Shown here: positions 21,790 through 33,856 of the stretch, in pieces | Position numbering within the stretch: the stretch's first letter is position 1 | Layout: each line of letters opens with the position of its first letter | Assembly (NCBI GenBank): GCA_035578905.1 | Contig: JAQJVL010000127.1 | Coordinates: 62,001-126,000 of the forward strand | Length of the DNA: 64,000 bases | Reading direction: 5' to 3' | From: Stictocephala bisonia | Lineage: Eukaryota; Arthropoda; Insecta; Hemiptera; Membracidae | The notes under the pieces: model-generated | What the model was told of the DNA's origin: nothing | The model's database searches: none | The model's input: the letters and a program-made list of their open reading frames with translations, nothing else | Position numbers and translations under genes: made by a program

Positions 21790-23435
21790 TTCATTGTATT
21801 TTCACTACTAACGAGTACCAGCGTATTGATTTGTTACTAATATTAGGCATTTTGGGAAATACATTTTATTAGCCCTTATTAATAATATTGAGAAAGCTTA
21901 AACAGCCTACCCGTATTAAGAATCATTTATGAATTTTTACCTTGAGTGTAGGATGAGTATGGATGGCCTGTGTAGTCTTAATACTAACTGTGTTCGACAT
22001 AGCTCAGAAAGGACCATTTCTTTTACTTAAACAAATAGACTATTTTATTGCTACAAATAGTCAACAAAATTGAGAAATCGCCTACATTTTATAATCAGTG
22101 TTGGATGTAGCATTGAGTTGAAAGCTTAAAATGATTCATACAATTGTGTCAATAAAATATAAATAGGTACAGCAATATCTTAAGTACATATATCAAAAAC
22201 TATACAGTAAGTTTCAAATTATATTAAATTTAAAATGAAGGGAATCTTAACTTAAAAGTTGGGTGTTTGCCACTTAAGGCTAGATAGTCAAATTGATTGT
22301 TTTAGATTATTTTAATGTCATAATTTTGTAAATTCATTTACTTTCTATAGGGTACCTCCATAATTACTTTATAAAACAATATTTTCTAGTTATAAAATAT
22401 AAAGTTATAAATTTAACATAAAACATGTATAATTATTAAGTTTCCAGCCGTATAAGTGGATAACAGTTCTACTCTCAATGCAGAGTTTCAATTGTTAAGT
22501 TGTCAGAAGGTCCATATGAAAAATTTCCAAATGGATTTGAGCCGTTGTCGATTAATAATATATGCATACAATAAAATGACATTTTATTGGCATATAAAGA
22601 ACAAGTAGAACTATAAGATAGTCATACGTGACATACCACTGTTACTATGACAGGAAATAAAGCACAACCATCTATATTCTTACATTTAAAAGCATTTTCA
22701 CGAGATGTCACGTGTTGATACATCAAATTGAGAAAGGTAAGAAATCTCGTTTCGTCAAATGTAACGGTAACCTGGTAACATAATACAATATTACCGTCTA
22801 TCCCTTACATGGAACAGAGTTTTCTTGATATGTAAAACATTTATTGCGTTTTTATACATATTTACAGTTTTATTTTTGTACACTTTTTGTTTTAATAAAT
22901 TATTTTTAGTATTTTTATTGTATGAAATTTGCCACATAAGGATACTCAATAGTTATTTAAATATACTGTATAACAATATGGTAATATTAAGTAATTATTA
23001 TATTAAGTTTTAAGTGTACTTGAGTATATAACAAGTACTTAAAATCGAAATGGAATCCAAGAACATCCACCCATAAACTTGAAAGAAAATACTTTACAAA
23101 TTAAATAAAATAACTAATAGTGATGTTGGATGGCCTTTGATCATATTATATTCTAGTTTTTGAGCTATACCAAAAAAGTATATATGGGAATCAGACTGGT
23201 AATTTTTACAGTTTTGATTTAAAAAAATGTATATATAATATATAATATTTTTTATACAGTATTTTCAAAAATAATAATAAAGGATGATTTTATATTAGGT
23301 TATACAAAAATAAATTACAGTAATAAGACTATAGATTTTCACTTAGTTACCAAAATATTACAAATTATTTCCTGTTATTTTTAAAGTTTTTATGGGTGAA
23401 ATTTTGATATTATCGCAATATTTATTTATTACTAA
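21790..23435. other. AT-rich stretch downstream of the island
   Basis: No coding exon, splice-flanked frame or repeat was recognised within 1.6 kb of the island. Confidence 0.4.
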
Positions 23436-23439
23436 GATG

Positions 23440-23695
23440 CAAATCGTAGATATGGATGATTATGATGGCCGAATGAGTAACTAGGACAACTAAGGGACCT
23501 TGTTCTTTACGTGGACTCCAAACCAAGTAGTATTTTTCTATTTTCTACTAATTGACAAGCCTCATAGTCATTTCTCTTTCCTGCTCAACAACATGACTTT
23601 GACTACCACCCGAAATGGACATTCCAGACTTCGGTCCATGTCGACCGCCACTATTGATCTGTCACCATGTCGGTATTAAGAGTGCCGAGAATAAA
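23440..23695 (-). repeat. tRNA-headed SINE copy, minus strand
   Basis: Read on the minus strand, GAAGTCTGGAATGTCCAT is followed by GGTGGTAGTCAAAG (A-box position), CTTGTCAATTAG, then GGTTTGGAGTCC (B-box position), ACGTAAAG, GGTCCCTTAGTTG and an ending like ATTCGGCCATCATAATC. Order and spacing match the plus-strand copies near 38.4, 44.8, 45.1 and 47.0 kb. It lacks the 3' tail of those copies. Confidence 0.65.
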
Positions 23696-23699
23696 ACCT

Positions 23700-25105
23700 A
23701 TCCCTTAGAATGTCTACAGCTATGGCAATTGTATATATTATAATAAAAGATTAAGCTTATCCTAAGTCGTAAACGATTTAAAAAAATAAAGAAATGAACT
23801 TACGAATGGGCTAATACATTTATATTCTGACATTATTTTCACGTATCCTTTTCATCAATAAGAAGAAGATTACAACACTTTACTAACTAACCAATTTGAT
23901 TTCACCAGTAACTTTTTTTTTATTTAGTTTTCACCCAACCGTTACGATTTTATTTTATCAGGCTAACAAGTAGTTTCCTAACAGCCTAACATGAACTTTG
24001 CGTATATTAACACTAGTTTTATTCTTTAGTATATCTCTCTGATTTTAAGAAGATGAACATGGTTTACGGGTATCGATTACTATAATACCAGTACGTATAT
24101 TGGATTATATTTGTGTTGTGTGACATTCATGGTCACATTTCAATTATTTACCAGGTGTAAATGGAGTAATAACAAATTAATTAGGAAACGAAATTGTAGG
24201 CATATATTTAAAAAAAATCTTAAGATAAAATATTATTTTTAAACATTTTTTTAGAATTATACGTGGACCTATAACAAAATGTTCATTCCACGCTTTTTAA
24301 CGCAACGTAGTATTGAAAATCACAGTTAATAAATACATCAACTACTATTTATATTGTGATTTTTGTTAAAGTGTATTTTAAAATAAATACTTCTTAAGAC
24401 ATTACCAATAAATTAAAAGTCATTTAGTAAAGTAAAATATCAAATATCCAGAAGTGCTGAGAAATACAGAAAACTTAATTAAAGTTGAAAGCTTCGTTAG
24501 TGAAATTGGTTGATTTGTATACTGGGTTCTCTTTACAGTTAAAATACTGAGAAGTGATGTTCATTTATCACAGTCAATGTCTCTTTGTGAGGGTAAATGG
24601 TAAACAATATTTTCTACAGATTGAACTACAATGATTTTAATAGTTTCAACAGCTGTGTTTGAGTAATTTACGTAAAAAGTATAATTTTGCAGACAATTAC
24701 AATAAGTAAAGAAATTAAAAACTAATTATTAGGCTAACGAGATTTAGTTGAAATCATAAAGTAACGTAGTTTTGACTTTTGGTGTATATTTGAAATACAC
24801 AGCACTAAAACATACGTTCTTAGTTTTGCCTGTCGTTTAGATGTGTTGTGTTGTCTAAAAAGGATGTTTGTATTTCTGTTAATAACAATGATAATCCTAA
24901 AACTACGTCGATCGCATTGAGGATTTCCTCTAAACAAGATTAACCGTTGACCTTGAGAATTCATCTGTCCAATCCTATGAACACATTTCTTTAGAAGCGT
25001 AACTATTTTACTGGTTTTAAGATTATTTTAAAATTTACAAGGGATTACCCGATGTGGTAATTGTATAGAAAGGGGTCTTGTCGACTTTTTGGCTGACATT
25101 ATTTT
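23700..25105. other. AT-rich stretch, nothing recognised
   Basis: No supported feature. Confidence 0.4.
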
Positions 25106-25109
25106 TTTG

Positions 25110-25143
25110 ATCGCTTCTCGGCCTTTTGGCTAAGATCAAAGTG
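25110..25143 (+). ncRNA. U2 snRNA 5' fragment, first 34 nt
   Basis: The sequence begins ATCGCTTCTCGGCCTTTTGG and continues TAAGATCAAAGTG, which is the conserved 5' end of U2 snRNA from nucleotide 1 to 34. It covers stem I but stops before the branch-site recognition segment that should follow as TAGTA. The next base starts the retrotransposon part. I see no upstream snRNA promoter element that I can name, and the rest of U2 is not found downstream, so this is a pseudogene head, not a functional U2 gene. Confidence 0.9.
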
Positions 25144-26450
25144 AGGTAAGCTTTTTTACCTAACCGGACCCCGCAGTCGATAGCCTAGCTCTGGAGGGCC
25201 TTGCTGCCTCAGCAGGCCAACGTAATGCTCACCGAGGTGATATGGAGTTCCTCGTTGCTTACCACAACGGGGACTTCCCGGGAGACTCCACCTTCTCGGC
25301 GGCGCGAACGGCTCTGGGGCGATTGGCGGAGAGACTGCCAGACCTTAGATGGGGTTTCAGTGAGGCGCGGGGGTTCCAGCTCCACCTTCCAGGTCCCCAA
25401 CAAACTTACACTATTGACAGTGGTTATCGCCGGAGACTCACCGCCGGTCTACGCGCCTAAGCCACTACAGCTATACTATAAAGCCACTCTTGCTGCTAAG
25501 CCGAACCAAGGCAGGGTGGCCAGGGTTACTACCACCTGCCCGACTGCAAATCATATGCTGTACCAGGGGCGCTACACTAGATTTGCCGACTGGCGGTTCG
25601 TCCATAGAGCCCGGCTGAATGTCCTTCCTCTAAATGGCTGCAGACGCTGGGGAGCTGCCAACGATCGTCACTGCAAAAAATGTGGGCGCCAAGACGAAAC
25701 CACGGCCCTCGTCCTATGCCACTGCCATGTCCACCTGGCAACTGGAGTGACGAGGTGGCATAACGCTATTCTTGACCAGCTTGTCGCAGCAATCCGGCCT
25801 GAGGAAGGAACGGAAGTACGGGTCAACCGGCGAGTTCCGCTGCCCGACCTAATTGGCCAGGAATGCGATTCGGATGAGAGGGTGGCCTAATGCCGGCCAG
25901 ACCTGGTGGTCATCGACCAAGAAAACAAAATTTTGAAAATCGTCGATGTCACTGTGGCCTATGAGGACGGCTGGCAGGCCATTGAAGTGGCCAGAAACAA
26001 TAAATACACTGGCTATGCCCCACTTGCTCAGGTCCTATCGGTGGAGGGTTTAAAACTCTCTGTTGATGCTTTCGTCGTTGGAACCCTGGGCGCGTGGGAC
26101 AGCTACAATTGGAGGACATTAAATAGCCTAAATCTCCAGGCGGTTCGGGATCACCCTCTCACGAAAATGTGTCTCTGAGGCCATTCGCTGGAGCCGAGAC
26201 ATCTATGTTACTCATATTACCGGCGTTCAGCAGTGGCCTCAGACGTAGATACTCACCAATAGTTTAACTAATAATAACTGTAACGACTATATCTACTACG
26301 ATTATAAATACACCTATCCAAAATCAGTTTGACGAAGGACATATCCCCTTTCGACAATCAATATTACATATAATTATATTAAAAATGACACAGAATATTT
26401 TCATTCTAATTACACCTAGCTTATGTTAATAAAATAAAATACGGCAAAAA
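25144..26450 (+). pseudogene. 5'-truncated RLE-type LINE (Utopia/NeSL-like) fused to U2
   Basis: This is the C-terminal part of a single-ORF non-LTR retrotransposon with a restriction-like endonuclease. A first frame from 25242 (starting MEFLVAYHNGDFPGD) stops at 25460. The reading then continues in another frame to 26178 with ANHMLYQGRY, RARLNVLPLNGC, a knuckle-like CKKCGRQDETTALVLCHC, then RPDLVVID and KIVDVTV, the PD with downstream D and K expected of the endonuclease. A TAA at 25888-25890 splits the second frame just before CRPDLVV. So there is one frameshift near 25440 and one stop, and the reverse transcriptase is missing. The knuckle histidine appears replaced by leucine (CTC at 25708). 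The U2 head suggests the U2-targeting Utopia group; that is inference. The 3' UTR runs to about 26450. Confidence 0.75.
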
Positions 26451-26464
26451 AATCATTAACATAT

Positions 26465-26527
26465 CTAGGTGGTATGGGACCACCCCTAGGTGGTATGGGA
26501 CCACCCCTAGGTGGTATGGGACCACCC
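26465..26527 (+). repeat. 21-bp triplicate with internal palindrome
   Basis: CTAGGTGGTATGGGACCACC is present three times at 26465, 26486 and 26507, exactly 21 bases apart. Each unit contains GGTGGT and ACCACC around ATGGG and can form a small hairpin. It resembles the end of the LINE ORF upstream (GGTTCGGGATCACCCTCT) and appears to be a local amplification of that segment. Confidence 0.85.
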
Positions 26528-26850
26528 TCTCAAGACGATGTGTCTCTCAGGCTATTTGCTGGAGCCGTGAAATTTACGTTACACATATTACCGGCGTCCA
26601 GCAATGGCCTCAGGAGCAGTCCTCACAATATAAATATATACATACATAATGCTTAACATAATTATTATCACAATATTATTGACTATACTACATATACAGT
26701 AATAAAAATCAGTATGACGAGGGACGTATCCCCTTTAATTTATATAACAAATCTTATCTTTATAACTAATTTAATGGCCTAGAATATTTCCATCTATTGA
26801 AATTCTTTCGTTTTTTTATTCTAAATAAAATAAGACAATAAGCACGTAGC
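26507..26850 (+). mobile_element. Second copy of the LINE 3' end
   Basis: GATGTGTCTCTCAGGC, GCTGGAGCCGTGAAAT, ATATTACCGGCGTCCAGCA and GACGAGGGACGTATCCCC follow in the same order as ATGTGTCTCTGAGGCC, GCTGGAGCCGAGACAT, ATATTACCGGCGTTCAGCA and GACGAAGGACATATCCCC of the first copy (26168-26340). The ORF stop TGA of the first copy reads TCA here. The copies are clearly diverged, so this is a separate, severely truncated insertion or a diverged tandem duplication, not a recent duplication. Confidence 0.8.
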
Positions 26851-27059
26851 TAAGAAAAAAGAATAGAATATGATTTTCTTTTCAGTGGAAAACCCGAGAA
26901 AATTACAAAAATGTGGAAAACGGAAAATTATGTTCGTAAATAAAACGATGCGGATACCGTTACATTATCGTCCTGATCAAGATAATGTAAAGGCTCTAAC
27001 AACTGGACAAGTATTAGGCTCGTTAGTGAGAGAAATGTGCCAATTTCAGAAGAGTACCG

Positions 27060-27170
27060 TAGTATAGGGCTAGGTTAGACATTGATAGGTTAGGTTATGT
27101 TAGGTTTGTTGAGGTTATGTTATGTTTGGGTTTGTTTAGGTTATGTTAGGTTTAGTTAAGTTATGACCCC
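27060..27170 (+). repeat. AGGTTATGTTAGGTTT-rich tract
   Basis: AGGTTAGGTTATGTTAGGTTT and related words recur through this stretch, ending at the left arm of the large inverted repeat. Such tracts are frequent in insect genomes and resemble degenerate telomere-type repeats. Confidence 0.6.
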
Positions 27171-27512
27171 CATAATTGGGCCCTTGGTATGTTGGGGTTG
27201 CAGTTGTTTTTCACAGGTTTCAGTATGTATGTTTACTTTTGTTTGTTTTGGTTTTTGAATATATCTGTTTAAATACAAATTAATGTTATGTTTAATAATT
27301 TAGCCTATATCTGGTTGTATTATATATTATTGTATTATAACCAAGAATGTGTTATATAATTTGGAGTACTTTATTTAGGCGCTTAAGTTATAATTGTCTC
27401 CTTAGCTATTTAAGTTTTTTTATTTATTTTTCACAAAATGAGCCATTTTTTTGTGATTAATAATTTTGCCTGTGAAATTAAACTATACCTGTGAAAACAA
27501 TAAATAAATTTA
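27171..27512 (+). repeat. Left arm of a large inverted repeat
   Basis: It begins CATAATTGGGCCCTTG, runs through TTCAAAAACC (minus strand) and ACCAAGAATGTG, GGAGTACTTTATTTAGGCGC, and ends CCTGTGAAAACAATAAATA. It matches 31651-32012 in the opposite orientation over its whole length with moderate divergence. No open frame is conserved between the arms. Confidence 0.8.
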
Positions 27513-30500
27513 TCATTAGCCTAAGTTAACCTACATAACGTTACAAACCCAAACTTAACAAAACCCAGCCAAAAATAACCTAGCCATATCTTTAAAAAAC
27601 GTAACCTAACTGAAACTGATAAATTTACAGCGCTAACGTGTTTTATTAGTAATATTTGTAGTCAATCTGAGTACCCACATCGCTATGTTTACGGATAGAA
27701 TATTTACCCATTTTCCCTCATTTTAATGATTTACTCTGTTCTTCCACTCGAAAAACTATCATATTCTTATTTCTTGCTATTTATCTACTATGAAAAAATA
27801 TCAGCCGGAAAATGTACATAGTTCTTGTTCAATATAAGTACCGCCATTGTATATAGATTCATGTTTTAGTTGCTAATGTGAAAATTAGTTTTCTTCTTGC
27901 TTTATTCCTATCATTTCTTATTTTTCATGAATTGTTACTCACAACGTTTAATGCATTTTATTTTAAAAATATCATGTTATTTATATTCCTTGGCTGATTC
28001 ACATTAGTACATATATTCATAAAATTTAGACAAACGAGAGTCAAACCAATCGCTTTCATATAAGTTTTTGTTTGTATCCTTGGTAGATATAAAAGAAATA
28101 TCACCACTAATATATTGTTATGGCAAATATTGAAAGCAACGTATCAATAATATGTTTCCTATATATTAACGGTATAATGTTTATTAGTTTTTAAAAACAT
28201 ACTTTTATATTAATTTAAGCATAATTTGTTATAGATAAGAAGAAAGCAATGATCCTTATGGCTGTTTTGACGTTTGAAAATTAGCTACATCGATAAATTT
28301 TTATCAGGTGAGTAGTGTAGACCTTAAATTTTGATACGTGTTTTACATATTATTTATTTATTTTGTTATGGATTAAACTTAAAATATATTTAAACCTTAA
28401 AATTAAAATGATATATTCATACTGTAATGATTTATAAAGTTTTTATAGTAATTCTAATTTTTAAATAATTATTGACTTAAGGTTTAAAAGAAATGCACCT
28501 TAACAATATAATAATATGAGTTAATTTGACAGATTATTGTTTTTTTGTAATTTAAGATATAATATTACTAAACCCTTTGATTTTGAACTATGTTTATTGT
28601 GTTTCGTTCTACTTAATAAAATTAGATATTTATGATATATATTTATATTTATTAAAATATACTTTGTAACTTGAATTTAGGTAGGAAACTTGAACTTCTA
28701 GTAATATTTTTGGTGATGATAATGTGTTAGAATTGTTTTTGTAGTTAAAAATAAACTTGAAGAACATATAGCCAACTAACACAAAAAGAATAATAATAAT
28801 ATGAGATGAAATGAGAGGAGGAAAAATAGCAAACAACTAGCATTTTGTTTTTTAGCTGTGAACAGGAAATGGAAAATAAAAATATAAACATTTTAGAAAG
28901 ATGGTACACATGGGCTTTTTTTTAACCCTAATTCCAACCACAGCCAATCTGTGGAAGAAGGAGTAGCCTAATCTCTTTTTTACAGAGCTAAAACTGTTTG
29001 TATTGATAAAACAAACATAAAAGATCAATTAACAAAACAAAGATATTATCTAAAAATGAACGGTTCCACTATACAAGAGTATACACTACGCATACGCAAT
29101 ATAGCAGAAAATCATACAATGACGACCAAACCTTAAAAATTTGTATGTACAGTATTTTATGAGAATGTAATTTTAAATATATTACATAAACTAAACATTT
29201 ACTGTATCAGCGCATAAGTTATCAAAAGAAAAAACAAAATATGACAAAAACAGCATTCAAAATTAATAAGGCATACATGGGGAAGTTAGCACAAGTGTTC
29301 ATGGAATCAGGCAAGAATCCTGTACCTTACGCCACACTACTATATAAGAAAGTTTTTAGAAGGTACTTTAACTAAATCGAATCATGATCTAATTAGTTAG
29401 ATTTGTATAAAACTAATACCACTTTAGTTACCTCTATTAAATTCTTATTTTAATAACAATAAAAAATGTACATACATTGCATACAGCAAATATTGTCCTC
29501 ACACGTACACCTCACCCAATGAAGCTGAGACAGCGTTGTATATTTTACTTGTTCCCGGTAATACTAGCCTGGATATACGTCCTGGAACACTTACAATAGT
29601 AAACTTAAGACACACACAACATGGACAGTTTACACAACGGCATCGGTAACTATCAGACCCCTGATGCCCGTGGCCTCTAGATCCCTTTGGAGGGAATGTT
29701 TACCTTGTCCCCAGGACACTAGCTGGAGGGTCGTCATTAGGAGATACGAAACTAACAAAAACATATATTTTAAGAAAAAGTAAAAAAAAGAATCATGGGA
29801 TATTACATCCCCCGTCCAGTCACCTTCCCCAATCCACCATGGGAGTTCATCAAACAACTCACCAGAGATTAGCTTGCTACAGTGATTCGGTTCTTATTTG
29901 ACAGTCGTTGTGAGCCCATCTGTAAGTGCCATAAGATTTTACAACAACCTCCCCCAAACCCTAAAGCATTAGATAAGTGGTACTTTTAAGACCACCACAT
30001 CAGAATCACTTGTAATAAAGGTATTTTTTTAATACTTTTTTTCATATCTGGTGAGTGCATGGTTTGTTGGCACTCAGTTCACTAGCCTGTTAGAGTTGGA
30101 GCACTGCTTAAAAAAGTTAAATACCTGCTTATATTTATTAACCTTCTCTGTGTATTGTTAAAGACATTAATATTTCGTATTCCTTGTTTTCCATATTGTA
30201 ATTTATATTTAATTATATTGTGTTTAAGCAGGATAGTTTCTTAAGAACACCGAACATTCTTAACAGTCAACCGTAGCCCTTAAGCATGTAGCTTTTCATT
30301 TTTTCTTCAATTATTATAGGTTAGGGAAACAAAAACTATTTTATGACTGTAGACAAAGCTAGCAAGTAAAACCTGAAGACAGAATGAGTTTTTAGACCTG
30401 AATAAACGTTCTGTTCGTTTTTCTTTAATCCTTGAAACATTCCAAATCTCCAATCATTCTCTACCAATCATGAACACTCCAAAATTAAAATTAACTTTAA

Positions 30501-31650
30501 AACAACAATCTATTTCTGTAGGTAAGCCAAATTAATTAAATAATTTATGGTCCTTGTTCATGACACATTATTGAATGTTATTTGTAAAACTTAACCCTAG
30601 ATAATTAATAAATAAAAATAAACCATATATAATACTTTGTCTTTTATATAACATTAATGATTGTTAATTACTGTTAATTTTGCAAAGGATGTTTATTTAA
30701 TTAATGTTCTTACAATAACATATATTAAAGTTTTTTTAAAAGTCGTTTCATTAAATACTATTAGCCTATAGTTATTTTTAGTGTTTCTAAAGGATTTTTT
30801 TTCAGAAACTAACATAATATTTCATTCAAAATAATAAATGGTTCATCGGCTTAGTATAAAAATACGCATTGTCATTTATCTAAAATCACTTCTCTTGTGT
30901 TTTATATGTTTAATTTTAGGAACATAGCACAAGACGTTTTATTAGATAAAAATAAAAAATAAAAATGACCTCTGTAGTGTAAGAATATTTAACTAATGGA
31001 TGAATAGTTTTGTACAGATGACAGTTTGTATGCAATCACGACCAGCAATCTCATAATATTATTCTTAATGTAGAATATCTCTAGGTAGAGTAGCTCTTAT
31101 AAACAATATAAAATGAAATGTTTTAAACCCAATTATTATAAACATATGATTGTTGCATAAAATTTTTGAAATTAATTTATAAATAGTGGATTTTATTTTT
31201 ATTTTGTTTAAAATCAAATATGACAACTGACATTGATTTACGTTACATGTTTATTTTTAACACGTTTTTTTTCAACCTCATCATCCCGTTTTCTTTATTA
31301 TTGTTAAAAATTAAATAAAGCCAAATAAAATTAGAAACTTCATCTGCTTATGATAATTTTATAATCCCTCAATACATATTTTTATGATCCCTCCTTATTT
31401 GAAAAAATATACACAATTTATTTAAATAAGTATGTAAAAGTCTGTTTAATGTGTATTAAAAGTTTGACATATTCAAAAAGTTTTGTGACGGATGAGCAGC
31501 TGTGACACAACTTACATAGCCTCCAGTCACAAGGAACTTGGAACTAACAAATGTTTACAGTATTCAAATTAAAATATCTTATTTACTCAATGAAATAAGA
31601 AAAATGTTTTATAATTTTGACTTGCTGATGGTGAGTTAAATAATAATAAT
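27513..31650. other. Spacer between the inverted repeat arms
   Basis: This 4.1 kb is AT-rich. I recognise no transposase. A possible copia-type gag fragment lies at 28970-29136. Around 29490-30000 there is a less AT-rich patch with a 75-codon minus-strand frame that I cannot assign. If the arms are terminal repeats of one element, this would be its decayed interior. Confidence 0.4.
28970..29136 (+). pseudogene. Possible copia-type gag fragment
   Basis: One plus-strand frame reads YRAKTVCIDKTNIKDQLTKQ, then RYYLKMNGSTIQEYTLRIRN and IAENH before a stop. The pattern of a K-M-x-G run followed by a short helix with I-x-E-Y and I-R-N-I-A resembles the gag domain of Ty1/copia elements. There is no zinc knuckle or polymerase nearby. 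This is a weak call. Confidence 0.3.
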
Positions 31651-32012
31651 AATACTAAATGTATTTATTGTTTTCACAGGTACAGATTAGTTTCACAGGC
31701 AAAATTATTAATCACAATAAAAATGTACATTTTATGAAAAATAAAAAAACATAAATAACTAAAGAAACACAATTATAACTTAAGCGCCTAAATAAAGTAC
31801 TCCAAATCATATAATACATTCTTGGTTATAATACAGTAATATAAATACAGTTTAAATACAACCAGATATAAGCTAAATTATTAAACATAAGATTAATTTG
31901 TAATCAAACAGATATATTCAAAAACCAAAACAAACAAAAGAAAAACATAAATACTGAAACCTGCGATAAACAACTGCGACCCCAACAGATCAAGGGCCCA
32001 ATTATGGGGGCC
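31651..32012 (-). repeat. Right arm of the large inverted repeat
   Basis: On the minus strand it repeats the left arm: GGCCCCCATAATTGGGCCC at the outer end, ACCAAGAATGTATTATATGA and GGAGTACTTTATTTAGGCGC inside, and CCTGTGAAAACAATAAATAC at the inner end. The outer flanks of both arms keep a similar TGAC or GTCAT word for a few bases. Confidence 0.8.
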
Positions 32013-32407
32013 GCATGACAAAAAATATTAATAATTGAGACCTCCATGCCTATGCAAAAATAACTATACTTAATTTTTTTTATTTAAGGATTAGAAACTC
32101 TTTACTCTTCCAAACAATGCTTATTTGAATACATTAATAAAAATAAAAATAAGTAAAAAAAAAAAAAAATCCAAGAAATTATTTTAAATAACTAAATTAA
32201 TTTAGGTTGTGAAACCTAGTTGTTCCAGAAACCCTTCAACGTATCAAGTCTTTACATGTTGCTCTGAAGACTGCCGTAACATGTCCACATCTATACCACC
32301 AGCTATGGAATTAAATAGTATGATTATAATATTTTGAAAGGAGTTAGAATTAATAATAAATGCATTACTATAAACGATGTCTTAAATTTTATTGTATTAA
32401 CTCATTC

Positions 32408-32650
32408 TACTTTCTTTTTTTTTCTTTTTTTTTTTTTTACATTCTTAACCTTACTCTTCCTAATCCTCATAAACTATTGCAATGTGCGAAGACCTTAATT
32501 GAGAAAATGTAAGTGGGGACAACCAGTACAGTAGAAGGTGAATATTACTGCTAAATATTTCAGTCTAGGCCGGATTCGAACCAGTGGTACTCTAACTCAG
32601 GCTCTAAGTCCCATCACCTTAGAGACAGGCTCACCAAACAGTGACCTGCT
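32408..32650 (-). repeat. tRNA-headed SINE with A-rich tail, minus strand
   Basis: On the minus strand GGTGAGCCTGTCTCTAAGG is followed about 50 bases later by GGTTCGAATCC, an exact RNA polymerase III B-box. A unique body of about 110 bases then leads to an A-rich tail (T-rich on the plus strand at 32408-32439). This is the layout of a tRNA-derived SINE. The body differs from the other SINE family in this window. The A-box match is weak. Confidence 0.6.
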
Positions 32651-32659
32651 CGTTTGATG

Positions 32660-33850
32660 TTCAACAGTGACAAAATATTAATAAATACAACGTTAGTTGG
32701 TTAAGTTTATTATTCAATTCAGGGGAATACTCAAGGTGAATTTGTATTATTTTCTCCTAAACTATAAATACTGAACATAGTTATCATGTTCTGCTATTTT
32801 GTTTCGTGTAATACATCATAAATATTTGCCTCTATTAGGTTTTTGGCGTATTTGCAAAACTAAACACACTTGTAAACAAAACAAACAGGATTGGTGTTTA
32901 TGTATGTTTTTTAGGTTGTGTTAAAACTTTTATTATATGACACAAATTCATCCCTTACATTTTTATTTTTCCTTTATTATGCTATGTTTTGTGAATGATA
33001 TCCCTATAGGTTATAAATATAATCATAAAACATGTATTATAATCTAATTACAAGAAGTCATAACTTAAATTTTAAAATATTTTAATTTTATCTTTCTTCA
33101 AAACGTACTTGTATCGGGCCACTACATAAAACGTTTAAATACTGTTAGTTTTACTATTTATCATTTTTCATATTTTAATTTATAATAATATATTATCAAT
33201 TGTGTGTTTATGCAATTTTAGTTAGTATTTTTGATTGGTACTTAAATGATTTTTGTAATTGTTTCCCATAAAAATAAAATTATTTTTCTGTATACTATAT
33301 CTAAGCACAGATTTAAATCTGACGACTATAATAACTCAAGTTGGGATTTATAATAACCACTAAAAAACATAGTGAGCTATGAATCTTACAGGTTATAACA
33401 TTTTTATAATTTTATAATTTATATACTTACAATAACTCCGTTATTAGTCCAAAATATCGTAGTTAAATTATAAAAAATAAATGAATTTTATTATATCACC
33501 CTGAACTTTTTCCTACTACTGTAATCTATTTAAATGTAATTAAACTGCATTTTCCTGTTTCACTATTATATGCTGTTAAACTGCAAATAATAGTATCACT
33601 AGAATTTAACTGACATTGACATACTTGCTATATTGATGGCATTTATATATCATGTAAACAGATTGCATGTCTTTATTGGATATTTAAAATTATGAAACAT
33701 ATATAATAAAGATAATTTAAATATATATTAGTGATAAACTGTGTCTGTTTACTCAGGATTCTATATAAATTTGTTTAATATGCTTATGTGGCTTTATTTC
33801 TTAATTCTTATACTAAATACTGCCAGTGAGAATGTAAGAACGTCTCAAGA
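32660..33850. other. AT-rich stretch, nothing recognised
   Basis: No supported feature. Confidence 0.4.
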
Positions 33851-33856
33851 TATATC

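Noticed and set aside
25110..25143. A functional U2 snRNA gene
   Set aside because: Only 34 of roughly 190 nt are present, the branch-site recognition segment is missing and retroelement sequence follows at once.
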